A DNA stretch of 64,000 nt from NCBI RefSeq assembly GCF_003095395.1, contig NZ_QEIJ01000003.1:248001-312000 (forward strand), written 5' to 3'. The notes under the pieces are model-generated. The model saw nothing but the letters and a program-made list of their open reading frames with translations, made no database searches and was not told the DNA's origin. Both the position numbers and the translations under genes were made by a program. This document shows positions 26,834 through 35,600 of this stretch, piece after piece. How positions within the stretch are numbered: position 1 is the first letter of the stretch; each line of letters starts with the position of its first letter. Source of the DNA: Microbacterium sp. Gd 4-13 (GTDB taxonomy: Bacteria > Actinomycetota > Actinomycetes > Actinomycetales > Microbacteriaceae).

Positions 26834-28964
26834 GATCGGCGGGGCGGAGCTGGTCAGCCGGCGCGTCTTGGCGGTCGCCGCCGCGTTCATCACGGTCGTC
26901 ATCACCGCCGTCACGCCGCGATTCGTCGGTGGCGAGGGGGCAGCGTTGCCGACGTGGTACGTCACCCTCGTCGTGGCGGTCATCGCCGTGATCGTCGTCA
27001 CCGGCACCGTGGCGGCGTGGTCGAGCGCTCGGGTGCTGCGCCTCGGCGCCGCGGTCGCGACGACGGGTTACGTGCTCATCCTCGTCGGCTTCGCGCCCGC
27101 GGCGCTCGCGACGCCGTCGCTCGGTCGGGTGCCGTGGATGTTGTCAACGGTGGGGCTCGGGTCGGGCATCGCGCTCCTCGCCGGCGGGGTGGTCCTCGCC
27201 GGCGCCGTCCTCGCGCTCGGTGCGGGACTCGGTGTGACCTACCGCCTGGCATTCGGCGGTTTCGACCTCGACGGCGTCGTGAACGATCTCGAGAGCGTCA
27301 TGACGGCGACGATGGCCTGCGCTCTGATCGCGCACCTGCTGGCCGTGACCGGCTCGATCGACCGAGCCCGCGCGGCGGAGAGGGAAGCGAGGGCACGCGC
27401 GGCCGCAGAAGGCGGCCGCCTCGCCGCCCGCACCCGGGCAGCGGCGCTCGTGCACGACGAAGTGCTCGCCACTCTCACGATCGCGGCGGCGAAGGGAGCC
27501 GCGGCCTCGCTCATCCCCCGCGCGGCGCTGTCGCGTCAGGCCGCGCAGGCACGTGCCCTGGTCGAAGACCTCGACCGGCAAGGGGCATCGCCGGTGGGCA
27601 CCCTACGCGCGGAGCTCGTCACGGTCACGAGCGGCGCCCGCGCCGAGCTCGAGGTGCTCATAGCGGACGCCGTCGAACCGCCCCCCGCGGCGGAGGAGGC
27701 ATTGCTGGCCGCCACGCGGCAGGCGCTCGTCAACAGCATCCGTCACGCCGGCGAGGACGTCGCCCGGCGCGTGACGTTGCGAACGGCCGCGAGCGGGATC
27801 ACGATCGAGATCGTCGACGACGGATGCGGCTTCGACCCTGCGACGGTGCCCGCCGACCGGCTCGGCATCGCCACCAGCATCCTGCGTCGCATGGCCGATG
27901 TGCCGGGCGGCACAGCCGCGGTCCGCAGCTCACCGGGCGAGGGAACCGCTGTGACGGTGCAGTGGGCGCCCCCACCCGTGACACCCGTCGCCCCCACGCC
28001 CGGCACCCGCTCGGTGCGCGGTGCGATCACGGCGACGGCCGTCGTCTTCGTCGTGACGCAGGGACTCGCCGCAGTCGCCGCGGCGCTGGCAGGCCCGGCG
28101 TGGTGGGTCGCGCCGGCACTGCTGGTCACGCTGCTCGCTTTCGGTGAAGGGCTTCGCCGTGCCGGGCGCCCTCAACCCCCGGTCTGGAGTGCCGCGTATA
28201 TCGCCGGAGGCCTGGTCGCGGTCGTGGCAATGGGCGCACTGGTCAGCCCGTACGGCTTCGGCCGATTGTGGTTCGTCACCGCCGCCGGGTTCGTGCTGGC
28301 CGCGCTCGCCCTGACCGGTCGGCCACTCATCGCGGTGACCGCGCAGGTCGCGGTGGTGGTCGCGGTGGTGGCGATCGTGCTGGTGCGCCACGATGACCTC
28401 GTCGTCCTCGGGTGGGTGATCACTCGCGCGCTGCTGGTGGTCGGCGTCTCCGCGGGGCTGTGGTTCGTGATCGCTCGGCTCATGCACCGCCGTCGGCTGC
28501 TCGACGCGCAGACCATGTCGGAGGCTGGGGCGCGGGCATGGGATGCTGCCGCCCGGGCGGAGCTCGCCCAGCACGCAACGACGCTTCGCGCACAGGTCGC
28601 GCCCGTCCTGACGCGACTCGCGGGCGACGATCCGCTGGACGAGCGAGACCGCAGCGCCTGCGCGAGCCTCGAGGGTCAGCTGCGCGACGAGTATCGCGCG
28701 GGCGTGCTGGCCCGCGATCCGCTCGATGCCGCCGTCCGCGCCGCCCGCGCGCGAGGGGTGGACGTCGTGCTCCTTGACGACGGCGACGGATCGGCATCCG
28801 ACGGGCTCGTCGACGAGGTCGCGCGCTGGATGGCACCGCTCGTCGACAGCGCGCGCGAGCGCGTGCTGGGGCGCTTGCTTCCCCCCGGACGATCGGCGAT
28901 CGCGACGATCGTCACCGATGACGAAACCACCCTTTTCCGGGGCCCGGCCCCCTCCGCTCCGTAG
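26826..28964 (+). CDS. Sensor histidine kinase with a second membrane module
   Basis: 712 residues, GTG start inside the regulator gene. Residues 10-175 contain about five to six transmembrane helices; a DHp-like helix follows with H210 in ALVHDEVLATL, then an HATPase_c domain (N-box NSIRHAGE at 303-310, G1 DDGCGF at 331-336, GEGT at 371-374). Unusually, residues ~395-530 hold another set of four to five membrane helices, followed by a second DHp-like helical region (AELAQHATTLRAQVAPVLTRL) without an ATPase domain. It looks like a kinase fused to a degenerate second copy. Confidence 0.85.
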   Translation: MGEIGGAELVSRRVLAVAAAFITVVITAVTPRFVGGEGAALPTWYVTLVVAVIAVIVVTGTVAAWSSARVLRLGAAVATTGYVLILVGFAPAALATPSLGRVPWMLSTVGLGSGIALLAGGVVLAGAVLALGAGLGVTYRLAFGGFDLDGVVNDLESVMTATMACALIAHLLAVTGSIDRARAAEREARARAAAEGGRLAARTRAAALVHDEVLATLTIAAAKGAAASLIPRAALSRQAAQARALVEDLDRQGASPVGTLRAELVTVTSGARAELEVLIADAVEPPPAAEEALLAATRQALVNSIRHAGEDVARRVTLRTAASGITIEIVDDGCGFDPATVPADRLGIATSILRRMADVPGGTAAVRSSPGEGTAVTVQWAPPPVTPVAPTPGTRSVRGAITATAVVFVVTQGLAAVAAALAGPAWWVAPALLVTLLAFGEGLRRAGRPQPPVWSAAYIAGGLVAVVAMGALVSPYGFGRLWFVTAAGFVLAALALTGRPLIAVTAQVAVVVAVVAIVLVRHDDLVVLGWVITRALLVVGVSAGLWFVIARLMHRRRLLDAQTMSEAGARAWDAAARAELAQHATTLRAQVAPVLTRLAGDDPLDERDRSACASLEGQLRDEYRAGVLARDPLDAAVRAARARGVDVVLLDDGDGSASDGLVDEVARWMAPLVDSARERVLGRLLPPGRSAIATIVTDDETTLFRGPAPSAP

Positions 28965-29039
28965 CCGCCGCTCCCTAGGGTTTCGGGTGACGGCCCGCCA
29001 TTCCGGCAGGTTCCGACTCGCGAAGGAGATCGCACGACC

Positions 29040-29591
29040 ATGCGTCACATCACACGCGCCGCCCTCATCACCGTCGCGAGCGCGGCGCTGGTGGCAACGG
29101 CCTCCGCGCCCGCCCTCGCTGTACCCGACGCCTCCGACACGACGGCCCTCACCGCGACCATCGGGAGTGGATCGCTGTCCATCAGTTCCCAGGCTTCGGT
29201 CGCGTTCGCGGCGTTCACCCCCTCGGTGTACAACGGCGACCACTACGAAAACGAGAGCTTCGGCACCGTCGTCACCGACAACCGAGCCGGGACCAGCGGG
29301 TACACCGTCAGCTGGAGCGTCACAGACTTCACCACCAGCCCCAGCAACGGCAAGCCGATCGCGGCGAACCGCCTGACCGTCACCCCGATGCCGGCGGACG
29401 ACACGAGCGGCACGGTCACGTGGACCGCAGGATCGGCGAGTTCCTCCGGATCCGGTGTGCTCGGGACGGCGAGCAACGTCAGCGGCGTCAACGCTATCGC
29501 GCTCAGCACCGACCTCGAGCTCAGGATGCCCGAGAATGCACTGGCCGGCGAGTACAGCGCCGTGCTGACCGTCTCGGTGACCGGCGGCTGA
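29040..29591 (+). CDS. Secreted beta-rich surface protein
   Basis: 183 residues with a Sec signal peptide (about 1-27, ending ASAPALA) and a small, serine/threonine-rich beta-sandwich domain with aromatic-lined strands (GYTVSWSVTDF, TVTWTAGS, YSAVLTVSV). With the next gene it resembles the WxL-type surface protein / WxL-interacting protein pairs, although no canonical WxL motif is seen. It may bind the cell wall or the neighbouring membrane protein. Confidence 0.75.
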   Translation: MRHITRAALITVASAALVATASAPALAVPDASDTTALTATIGSGSLSISSQASVAFAAFTPSVYNGDHYENESFGTVVTDNRAGTSGYTVSWSVTDFTTSPSNGKPIAANRLTVTPMPADDTSGTVTWTAGSASSSGSGVLGTASNVSGVNAIALSTDLELRMPENALAGEYSAVLTVSVTGG

Positions 29592-29674
29592 GGGCGGGTG
29601 GGACGCCGACACTCGGCCCGCACCCCGCACGCCGAGCGCGTGCCCGCGCGCGATGGTGAGGCGACGGCGGCGTG

Positions 29675-30673
29675 ATGAAGATCGCCGCCGTCGCCCTCCT
29701 CGGCGCGCTCCTCGTGGGCGCGCCCTCGCCGACGCCCACGCCGATCGCCGACGGCAGCGGGGGCAGCGGGATCGGCATCCAGCTCCTCGACATCCCGGTC
29801 GACGCGCAGGACGACTCCCGGGCACGCACCAACATCGTCGACAACGTCGCCCCGGGAACCACGATCCAGCGCCGCGTGACGATCTCGAACTTCGACGGCG
29901 GGGAACAGCAGGCGTCAGTCTCGGCGGCGGCCTCCACGGTCGTCGACGGGGCCTTCACCCCCGATGACGCGCACCCGAACGAGCTCGTGAGCTGGATCTC
30001 GGTCGATCACCCCACGCTCACCCTGCCCGCACGCTCGGCCGCCGACGTCACGGTGACGATCGCGGTGCCCGCCGACGCTCCCGAAGGAGAGCAGTACGCC
30101 ACCGTCTGGGCGCAGGCCGACGCCGGGCGGCAGACCGCCTCGGGGGTCACGATCGTCAATCGCAGCGGCATCCGCGTGTATCTGTCCGTCGGTGCCGGGA
30201 ACGGTCCGGCGTCGGACTTCGCGATCGAGGGCGTGACGGCATCGACGGGACCGGACGGCGTGCCGCAGATCGACGCCGTCGTGCACAACACGGGCGGACG
30301 CGCGATCGACGTCAAGGGCAGCGTCGCTCTCCGCGACGGACCGGGGATGACGTCGGCGGGCCCCTTCGATCTGGGGACGGCGACCACGATCCTGCCCGGG
30401 GCGACGCACACGGTCTCGATTCCGCTCGCGGCCGGGCTGTCGGCCGGCCCCTGGACGGCGGCGCTCACCTTGCGCAGCGGGCTCACCGAGCGCACGGAGA
30501 CCGCGACCGTCGCGTTCCCCGTCGCAGAGGCGGATGCACCCGTACCCGCCCCACAGCTGTGGAGCGCGGTCCTGGTCGCCGGCGCCGGCCTCGTGGCACT
30601 CTCCGCCCTGGTGTGGGCACTCGTTCTTCTGCGTCGACGCTCGAGCCGCGCGCACGCCCGCGCGGCGGGTTGA
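29675..30673 (+). CDS. WxL-interacting-like (DUF916-like) membrane-anchored protein
   Basis: 332 residues: signal peptide (1-17), then a DUF916-like domain (IGIQLLDIPVDAQDD, RTNIVDNVAPGTTIQRRVTI, PARSAADVTVTIAVP, APEGEQYATVWAQ), a second Ig-like domain (GPDGVPQIDAVVHNTGGRAI) and a C-terminal transmembrane helix (about 294-320) with a basic tail. This is the layout of proteins that anchor WxL surface proteins. Start ATG chosen over the adjacent GTG at 29672. It probably forms an operon with the preceding gene. Confidence 0.75.
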   Translation: MKIAAVALLGALLVGAPSPTPTPIADGSGGSGIGIQLLDIPVDAQDDSRARTNIVDNVAPGTTIQRRVTISNFDGGEQQASVSAAASTVVDGAFTPDDAHPNELVSWISVDHPTLTLPARSAADVTVTIAVPADAPEGEQYATVWAQADAGRQTASGVTIVNRSGIRVYLSVGAGNGPASDFAIEGVTASTGPDGVPQIDAVVHNTGGRAIDVKGSVALRDGPGMTSAGPFDLGTATTILPGATHTVSIPLAAGLSAGPWTAALTLRSGLTERTETATVAFPVAEADAPVPAPQLWSAVLVAGAGLVALSALVWALVLLRRRSSRAHARAAG

Positions 30674-30779
30674 CCCCCGCGCCCGGGGCGCCGCCCGGGG
30701 CGCGCAAACCCGCGGAGCCGACTTCGCACCCCGCCCGCAAGCCCCGGCCGCGTGCCGGTGCGCGTGCGAGGATCGGGGC

Positions 30780-32063
30780 ATGTCCCCCACCCCCGTGGCC
30801 CTGCTGACTCCAGCCGACCTCGAACGGCGGCGCGGCCTGCGTCAGATGAAGGGCGTCGCTCTCGGCGCACTCGTCTTCATGGCGGTGCTGTTCGTCGTCG
30901 CCTACCTGTTCCAGGAGCGCTACCCCTGGCTGCAGTGGGTGCGCGCAGCGGCCGAAGGGGGGATGGTCGGCGCCCTGGCCGACTGGTTCGCGGTCACGGC
31001 GCTGTTCCGCCGGCCGCTCGGGCTCCCCATCCCCCACACCGCGATCATCCCGAGGCGCAAGGACGAGATCGGCCGCACCCTCGGCGAGTTCGTCGAGACG
31101 AACTTCCTCTCCGGTCCCGTCGTCCGCGCCCGCCTGGAGGGCACGCCGCTGGCGGCGCGCTTCGGCGGCTGGCTTCGACAGCGCGTCAACGCCGAGCGCG
31201 TGGCCACCGAGGGCGCCTCGGTGGCAACCGCGGTGCTCGGGGCCCTCAGCGACGACGACGTGAGCGAGCTCATCGGCGACCTCGCCCGCGAGCACCTCAT
31301 CGCCCCCGACTGGGGCCCCTCGCTCGGCGGCTGGCTCGAGAAGGTCACCGAGTCGGGCGCGCACCACGGTGCCGTCGACCTGGCCGCCGAGAACATCGTG
31401 AACTGGCTGAACGACAATCCGCAGGCCTTCGACGGCATCGTCTCGCGGCGGCTTCCGTCGTGGGTGCCGAGCATGGTGGTGCGGCTCATCGACGACACCC
31501 TCTACCGCGAGGCGGTCTCGTTCGTCTCGGCCGTCCGCGCCGACGGCGACCACCCCGCCCGTCACGCCATCGACGCCTACCTCGCGCGTCTGGCCGACAA
31601 CCTCCAGCACGACCCCGCCACCATCGGGCGCCTCGAAGACGCGAAGGTCTCGGTCTTCGACAGTCCGCGCGTGCGGGGTCTGGCCTCCGAGGCCTGGGAG
31701 ACGGCGAAGACCGGGTTGCTCTCGGCGCTCGCCGACCCGCAGAGCGGGCTGCGCGTGCGCGCGGCGGACGCACTGGTCGAGATCGGCGAGCGACTCGAGA
31801 CGGATGCGGCGCTGCAGAGCCGCGTCGACGGGTGGGTCATCGACGCCGCGGTCTTCGTCGTGGAGCGCTACCGCCATGACATCGCCTCGATCATCACCGA
31901 CACCGTGCAGCGGTGGGACCCGGCCGAGACCACCGAGAAGATCGAGCTCATGGTGGGACGCGACCTGCAGTACATCCGTTTGAACGGCACGATCGTCGGC
32001 GCGCTCGCGGGCGCGGTCATCTTCACCCTCGCCCACGTCGTGCTGGGCGGGGCGGTAGCGTGA
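30780..32063 (+). CDS. DUF445 membrane protein
   Basis: 427 residues from the ATG at 30780 (MSPTPVALLT). A DUF445 protein: an N-terminal transmembrane helix (about 25-45), the family hallmark GGMVGALADWFAVTALFRRP, long helical middle, and a C-terminal transmembrane helix in LNGTIVGALAGAVIFTLAHV. The function is unknown in the family. Its stop overlaps the next start (GTGA). Confidence 0.9.
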   Translation: MSPTPVALLTPADLERRRGLRQMKGVALGALVFMAVLFVVAYLFQERYPWLQWVRAAAEGGMVGALADWFAVTALFRRPLGLPIPHTAIIPRRKDEIGRTLGEFVETNFLSGPVVRARLEGTPLAARFGGWLRQRVNAERVATEGASVATAVLGALSDDDVSELIGDLAREHLIAPDWGPSLGGWLEKVTESGAHHGAVDLAAENIVNWLNDNPQAFDGIVSRRLPSWVPSMVVRLIDDTLYREAVSFVSAVRADGDHPARHAIDAYLARLADNLQHDPATIGRLEDAKVSVFDSPRVRGLASEAWETAKTGLLSALADPQSGLRVRAADALVEIGERLETDAALQSRVDGWVIDAAVFVVERYRHDIASIITDTVQRWDPAETTEKIELMVGRDLQYIRLNGTIVGALAGAVIFTLAHVVLGGAVA

Positions 32064-32434
32064 TCTCCGTGGCCGAAGCATCCGCCGACCAGGCGCTTTT
32101 CACCTACGGAACCCTGCAGCTCCCCGAGGTGCAGCTCGACACGTTCGGGCGCCTCGTCGAGGGCGAGGACGACGTGCTGCCCGGCTACACGACGGTCGAC
32201 GTCAACGTCGACGATCCGCGCGTCGTGACGCTCTCGGGGTCGGCCGTGCACTCGGTGCTGCGGCGCACGGGCAGCGCCCGCGACAAGGTCGTCGGCACCG
32301 TGCTGTGGGTCACCGAAGAAGAACTCGACGCCGCCGACGAATACGAGGTCGCCGTGTACCGCCGGGTGGAGGTCACGCTCGCCAGCGGCCGTACCGCGTG
32401 GGTCTACACCGCGGCGGCGGGGGTCGGCGCATGA
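32060..32434 (+). CDS. Gamma-glutamylcyclotransferase / AIG2-like protein
   Basis: 124 residues, GTG start overlapping the DUF445 stop. It shows the family start ALFTYGTLQLPEVQ (the YGTL loop binds the substrate) and the DEYEVAVYRRVEV block with the catalytic glutamate. It may cyclise gamma-glutamyl amines; the physiological substrate is unknown. It is the middle gene of three overlapping genes. Confidence 0.85.
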   Translation: MISVAEASADQALFTYGTLQLPEVQLDTFGRLVEGEDDVLPGYTTVDVNVDDPRVVTLSGSAVHSVLRRTGSARDKVVGTVLWVTEEELDAADEYEVAVYRRVEVTLASGRTAWVYTAAAGVGA

Positions 32435-32898
32435 TCCAGCTCGCGGTGGTGCGTCACGCCAAGGCCGAGCACGGCGGGTTCGAGCTCGTCGACCACGAGC
32501 GCCGGTTGAGTGCGCAGGGCGTGCGCGACGCCGCCGACGTGGCGGCCCGCGTTCTGCGCTCGGGCGTGAGGTCGGAGGTCGTGCTCTCGAGCACGGCGGC
32601 CCGCGCCACCGCGACCGCCGCGGCGTTCGCCGACGCCTTCGGCACGACGGTCGTCGAAGACGCCGACCTGTACGCCGCCTCCGCCGACCGCATCCTCGCG
32701 ATCGCCCGCGCCCACGGCGCCGCCGAACTCACGGTCGTCTCGCACGACCCGGGTGTCAGCGCCCTGGTGAGCGAGCTGTCGGGCCGAGACGTGGGGATGA
32801 CCACCGGTGCGGTGGCGCTGTTGACCTGGAACGACGGCGATTGGAACGACGTCGGCATTGTGCCGCCCGACGAGTTCACGCTGCTGACGCCCGGCTGA
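32431..32898 (+). CDS. SixA-like histidine phosphatase
   Basis: 155 residues from an ATG that overlaps the upstream stop. The phosphohistidine nucleophile is in VVRHAKAEHG, R in LSAQGVRDA, R in VVLSSTAARATATA and the second histidine in LTVVSHDPGVSALV. SixA proteins dephosphorylate phosphohistidine on signalling or PTS proteins. It ends an overlapping three-gene run (DUF445, AIG2-like, SixA). Confidence 0.9.
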   Translation: MIQLAVVRHAKAEHGGFELVDHERRLSAQGVRDAADVAARVLRSGVRSEVVLSSTAARATATAAAFADAFGTTVVEDADLYAASADRILAIARAHGAAELTVVSHDPGVSALVSELSGRDVGMTTGAVALLTWNDGDWNDVGIVPPDEFTLLTPG

Positions 32899-32918
32899 GC
32901 CGAGGCTCGAGCCGGGCG
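32888..32918 (+). terminator. Hairpin at the end of the DUF445-AIG2-SixA run
   Basis: CGCCCGGCT and AGCCGGGCG are complementary arms surrounding the SixA stop codon, with extra inner pairing (GAGCC/GGCTC). No T-run follows, so rho-independent strength is uncertain. Confidence 0.4.
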
Positions 32919-32960
32919 TCGCGGGCCGGGGCGACGACGGCCGGCCTCACCCACGCTGCG

Positions 32961-33032
32961 TTCAGAATCCAGGACGAATGAGCCGCGAGGCGTCTCACAC
33001 GCGCCCGTTGCCCCGCTCGGTCCTGGATTCTG
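32961..33032. repeat. Inverted-repeat element E1 at the end of the DUF559 gene
   Basis: TTCAGAATCCAGGAC (32961-32975) and its inverse GTCCTGGATTCTG (33020-33032) enclose about 44 bp. The stop codon of the DUF559 gene lies inside. A related element with the same arms sits upstream of the gene at 33986-34059. Confidence 0.7.
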
Positions 33033-33885
33033 GGCCACGGCGTGCGCGCAGCAGGCCGCGGAGAGCAGCCAAGACCTCGCCCTCCCGCCACATGATGTCC
33101 TCCGCGATCGCGCGATACGTGCAGTAGCCCTGGGCGGCGGCCGCCTGGTCACGCCGCAGATCCCTTCGGCGCTCGGCCCATCCGGAGTGATACCGCTCAC
33201 TGTCGCACTCGACGATCAGCCACCCGTCCACGACGAAGTCCACGCGGCCGACGCGGGCGATCTGCACCTGCACCTCGAAGCGACACCCGAGACGCCGGAG
33301 CAGAAGTCGCATGAGCGATTCCGGACCCGATTCCGCGCGGGAGTCGATCAGTCGACGCAGCACGCGGTACCGCCGCGGAAGGAGGCCGAAGAGCTCGTCG
33401 ACCTCGTCCTCGCGGATGACTCCGAGACGCAGCGCCGAATCGAGGGTGGCGACGGCCGCTTTCGGGGTCTGGCATCGCACCGCATGAAGGACGGCGTCGA
33501 ACGATTCGACCGAGCACGATGCGGGATGAGGCTGCCGAGTCAGGCGCGCCCAGTGGCGCCGAACCGGCGAGCCGACCTTCCGCGCTGTCGTCCGCGACGA
33601 CGTCGGCGGGAGCTGGACGTGCTGCCCGGTTTGCTCGAGGACGAACACGCCGAGCCGACTCAGCTCGGTGACGCACGTCACTCGTCCGCCCAGCTGTGCT
33701 GCGGCGTACGCCGCCTCGTCGACACCCGCCGGCAGGTACACACCGTTGCGTGCGCGCAGCAGGTCTCCCGATCGCACGCCCGCGGCGATCGCACGCGAGC
33801 TCCACCCCTCGGCCATCAGATCGTCCCGCGATCGCGTGAAGGCGGTGGGTCTCACGGCATCGGATTCACTGGCGTTCCACGGCAC
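32995..33885 (-). CDS. DUF559 / VSR-like endonuclease-fold protein
   Basis: About 296 residues from a GTG at 33885 (VPWNASESD); the frame is open further upstream and an ATG (MAEGWSSRAI) lies 22 codons downstream, so the start is uncertain. The N-terminal part is an AbiEi-like winged helix (GWSSRAIAAGVRSGDLLRAR, NGVYLPAG). The C-terminal part has the DUF559 nuclease pattern FVVDGWLIVECDSERYHSG (E and D residues) and LRRDQAAAAQGYCTYR. The VSR/PD-(D/E)xK fold suggests a DNA nuclease. It is bracketed by two related inverted-repeat elements, next to a broken MFS gene. Confidence 0.8.
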   Translation of the reverse strand: MPWNASESDAVRPTAFTRSRDDLMAEGWSSRAIAAGVRSGDLLRARNGVYLPAGVDEAAYAAAQLGGRVTCVTELSRLGVFVLEQTGQHVQLPPTSSRTTARKVGSPVRRHWARLTRQPHPASCSVESFDAVLHAVRCQTPKAAVATLDSALRLGVIREDEVDELFGLLPRRYRVLRRLIDSRAESGPESLMRLLLRRLGCRFEVQVQIARVGRVDFVVDGWLIVECDSERYHSGWAERRRDLRRDQAAAAQGYCTYRAIAEDIMWREGEVLAALRGLLRARRGPESRTERGNGRV

Positions 33886-33985
33886 GGGTCCAGGATCGAA
33901 CCGGACGCCGGGCCCGCGGGCCCGCCCTCGGCTCTCTGGGGATGGATCGCACCGGCCCCCGCGTGGGGAGGAGAAGCCATGCACG

Positions 33986-34059
33986 TTCAGAATCCAGGAG
34001 AGACCGCCCCGCAGACCTGCGCGAGCCCCGCGACGCCGGGGTTCGTCCTGCATTCTGAA
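33986..34059. repeat. Inverted-repeat element E2 upstream of the DUF559 gene
   Basis: TTCAGAATCCAGGA (33986-33999) and the inverse GTCCTGCATTCTGAA (34045-34059) enclose 45 bp. Arms match with one mismatch and are almost the same as those of E1. MFS coding similarity begins within a few bases of its right end. Confidence 0.7.
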
Positions 34060-34063
34060 CGCA

Positions 34064-34324
34064 AAACCCGAAAGAGCGTTGCAGGTCACCGCGTTCGTCA
34101 GCGCACTGCAGGCCGAGAGCGCACCCGAGCAGCGCGCGGCGGTCTTCGCCGGGATGGGGCTGCTGTTCGCCGTGGGCCAGGCGATCGGGCTGCTGCTGGG
34201 AGGCCTCGCCGACAGCGGGGTTCCGCTCCTCGTGCTCCTTCAGGTGCAGGGCTGCGTGTACGTGGTCGCCGGCGCGGTCGGGCTGTTCTCGCGCCGCCGT
34301 GCGACGGCTGTCAGTCGACTCTGA
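34064..34324 (+). pseudogene. C-terminal remnant of an MFS transporter
   Basis: The frame reads LQVTAFVSALQAESAPEQRA, AVFAGMGLLFAVGQAIGLLL and VPLLVLLQVQGCVYVVAGAVG, the last two helices of an MFS protein, and ends with a TGA that overlaps the convergent YbaK gene. The first ten helices and any start are absent; the break coincides with element E2. The parent gene was probably destroyed by the rearrangement that brought the DUF559 unit. Confidence 0.7.
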
Positions 34325-34787
34325 CGACCGGCGCGCCGGTGAGGCGCACGAGTTCGTCGAACGTGAGCGGGAAGACGGTGTGCGGCGTGCCGCCCGCCGC
34401 CCACAGCTGCGGATACTCCGCCAGCGCCTCGTCGACGACCGTGCGGATCGGCGCGGGGTGGCCGGTCGGCGCGACACCGCCGATCGCCTGGCCCGTCGCC
34501 TCGCGCACCTGATCGGCGCCGGCCCGGGCGATGCGGGCGAGGCCGAGCCGTTCCGCCAGAGCGGCGGTGTCGACGCGGTGGGCGCCGCTGGTCATGACGA
34601 GCAGGGGTTCGCCGTCGCCGAGGAAGACGAGGCTGTTCGCGATGGCCCCGACCTCGACACCGAGAGCTGCAGCGGCCAGGGCGGCGGTCGACGCGGCATC
34701 GGGCAGCACACGGATCTCACCCGTGATGCCCGCCTCGCGAAGGCGGGCGGCGACCAGCTGGCTGCGGGCGGGAAGCGCATCGGTCAT
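34311..34787 (-). CDS. YbaK/EbsC-family aminoacyl-tRNA deacylase
   Basis: 158 residues with the YbaK fold: LGVEVGAIANSLVFLGDGEPLLVMTSG (conserved lysine position in the family reads N here), GLARIARAGADQVREATGQAIGGVAPTGH and IRTVVDEAL. Members hydrolyse mischarged tRNAs such as Cys- or Ala-tRNA(Pro). The substrate is not predictable. It converges on the MFS remnant with a 14-bp overlap. Confidence 0.85.
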   Translation of the reverse strand: MTDALPARSQLVAARLREAGITGEIRVLPDAASTAALAAAALGVEVGAIANSLVFLGDGEPLLVMTSGAHRVDTAALAERLGLARIARAGADQVREATGQAIGGVAPTGHPAPIRTVVDEALAEYPQLWAAGGTPHTVFPLTFDELVRLTGAPVVRVD

Positions 34788-34839
34788 CCCCTCAGCCTAG
34801 GGCGGCGCGGGGTGCGAACGGGAGACGGATGCTGCGCCG

Positions 34840-35568
34840 TCAGCGTGCTCCGACGCCGCCCTCGACCGCGACGATGCGGTGGTCGCGGTCGTGGGTGAGC
34901 TCGGTGCGCAGGAACAGATCGTCGACCGGCAGGTGCAGATGGAAACGCGCGTACGCGGCGACCCGCAGCTCGCCCGCTCCGGCCGTCAGCTCGAGCACGT
35001 GTCCGCCGGCGAGTCGGTCGTCGGCGAGGAAGTGGAGGTGCAGCCCCGCGACCGCGATGCCCTGGTAGATCGCCGGGGCCCAGAACCCGACGAGGGTACC
35101 GCGGCGCTCGACGAGGTCGGTCTCGACCTGCGTCCGCGTGACCTCATCCAGCGGCGGCAGCGGGTGGTGCTGGCGGGGCGTCGCCCGGATGCGCACGCGC
35201 GCCAGCACCCCGTCGAAGCGCACCGCGTGGAAGAGGTTGCGGCTGACGAGGCGGTTCTCGACCGCGGCCGTGAAGCCCGCCAGGTCGAGCCCGCCGACGT
35301 CCGTCGCCTCCGTCTCCGCGAGAGGGGCGATGTCGACGAACGGCAGGATCGCCGAGTCGGCCATCCGGGAGGGCGGACCGTCGACGGTGCACTCGAACGC
35401 CTCCCCGTCGACGACGACGACCTCGCCGCCGAGGCGGTCGCAGCATCCGACCCCGAAGTCCCCGTGCTCGAGCGCGAACCCGACGGTCATGCCCGACTCG
35501 TACGTGCCGGCGAGAAGGGCGTCGAGAACGGCGAACTGGGTCACGGCATCGGTCGAGAGGGTGGTCAC
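34840..35568 (-). CDS. budA: Alpha-acetolactate decarboxylase
   Basis: 242 residues. It converts 2-acetolactate to acetoin in the butanediol pathway and limits flux to valine and leucine. Zinc ligands are visible as GLHLHFLADDRLAGGH (HxH and a third H eleven residues on), with conserved blocks FALEHGDFGVG, DGEAFECTVDG, FHAVRFDG and QGIAVAG. Length matches the family. No acetolactate synthase gene is adjacent. Start ATG chosen from the family start pattern. Confidence 0.9.
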   Translation of the reverse strand: MTTLSTDAVTQFAVLDALLAGTYESGMTVGFALEHGDFGVGCCDRLGGEVVVVDGEAFECTVDGPPSRMADSAILPFVDIAPLAETEATDVGGLDLAGFTAAVENRLVSRNLFHAVRFDGVLARVRIRATPRQHHPLPPLDEVTRTQVETDLVERRGTLVGFWAPAIYQGIAVAGLHLHFLADDRLAGGHVLELTAGAGELRVAAYARFHLHLPVDDLFLRTELTHDRDHRIVAVEGGVGAR

Positions 35569-35600
35569 GGATGCGACGCTACCGCCTCCCCCGCGCGACG

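Noticed and set aside
27930..29825. Open frame of 631 codons on the minus strand
   Set aside because: Shadow of the kinase and secreted-protein genes; arginine/glycine-rich without motifs.
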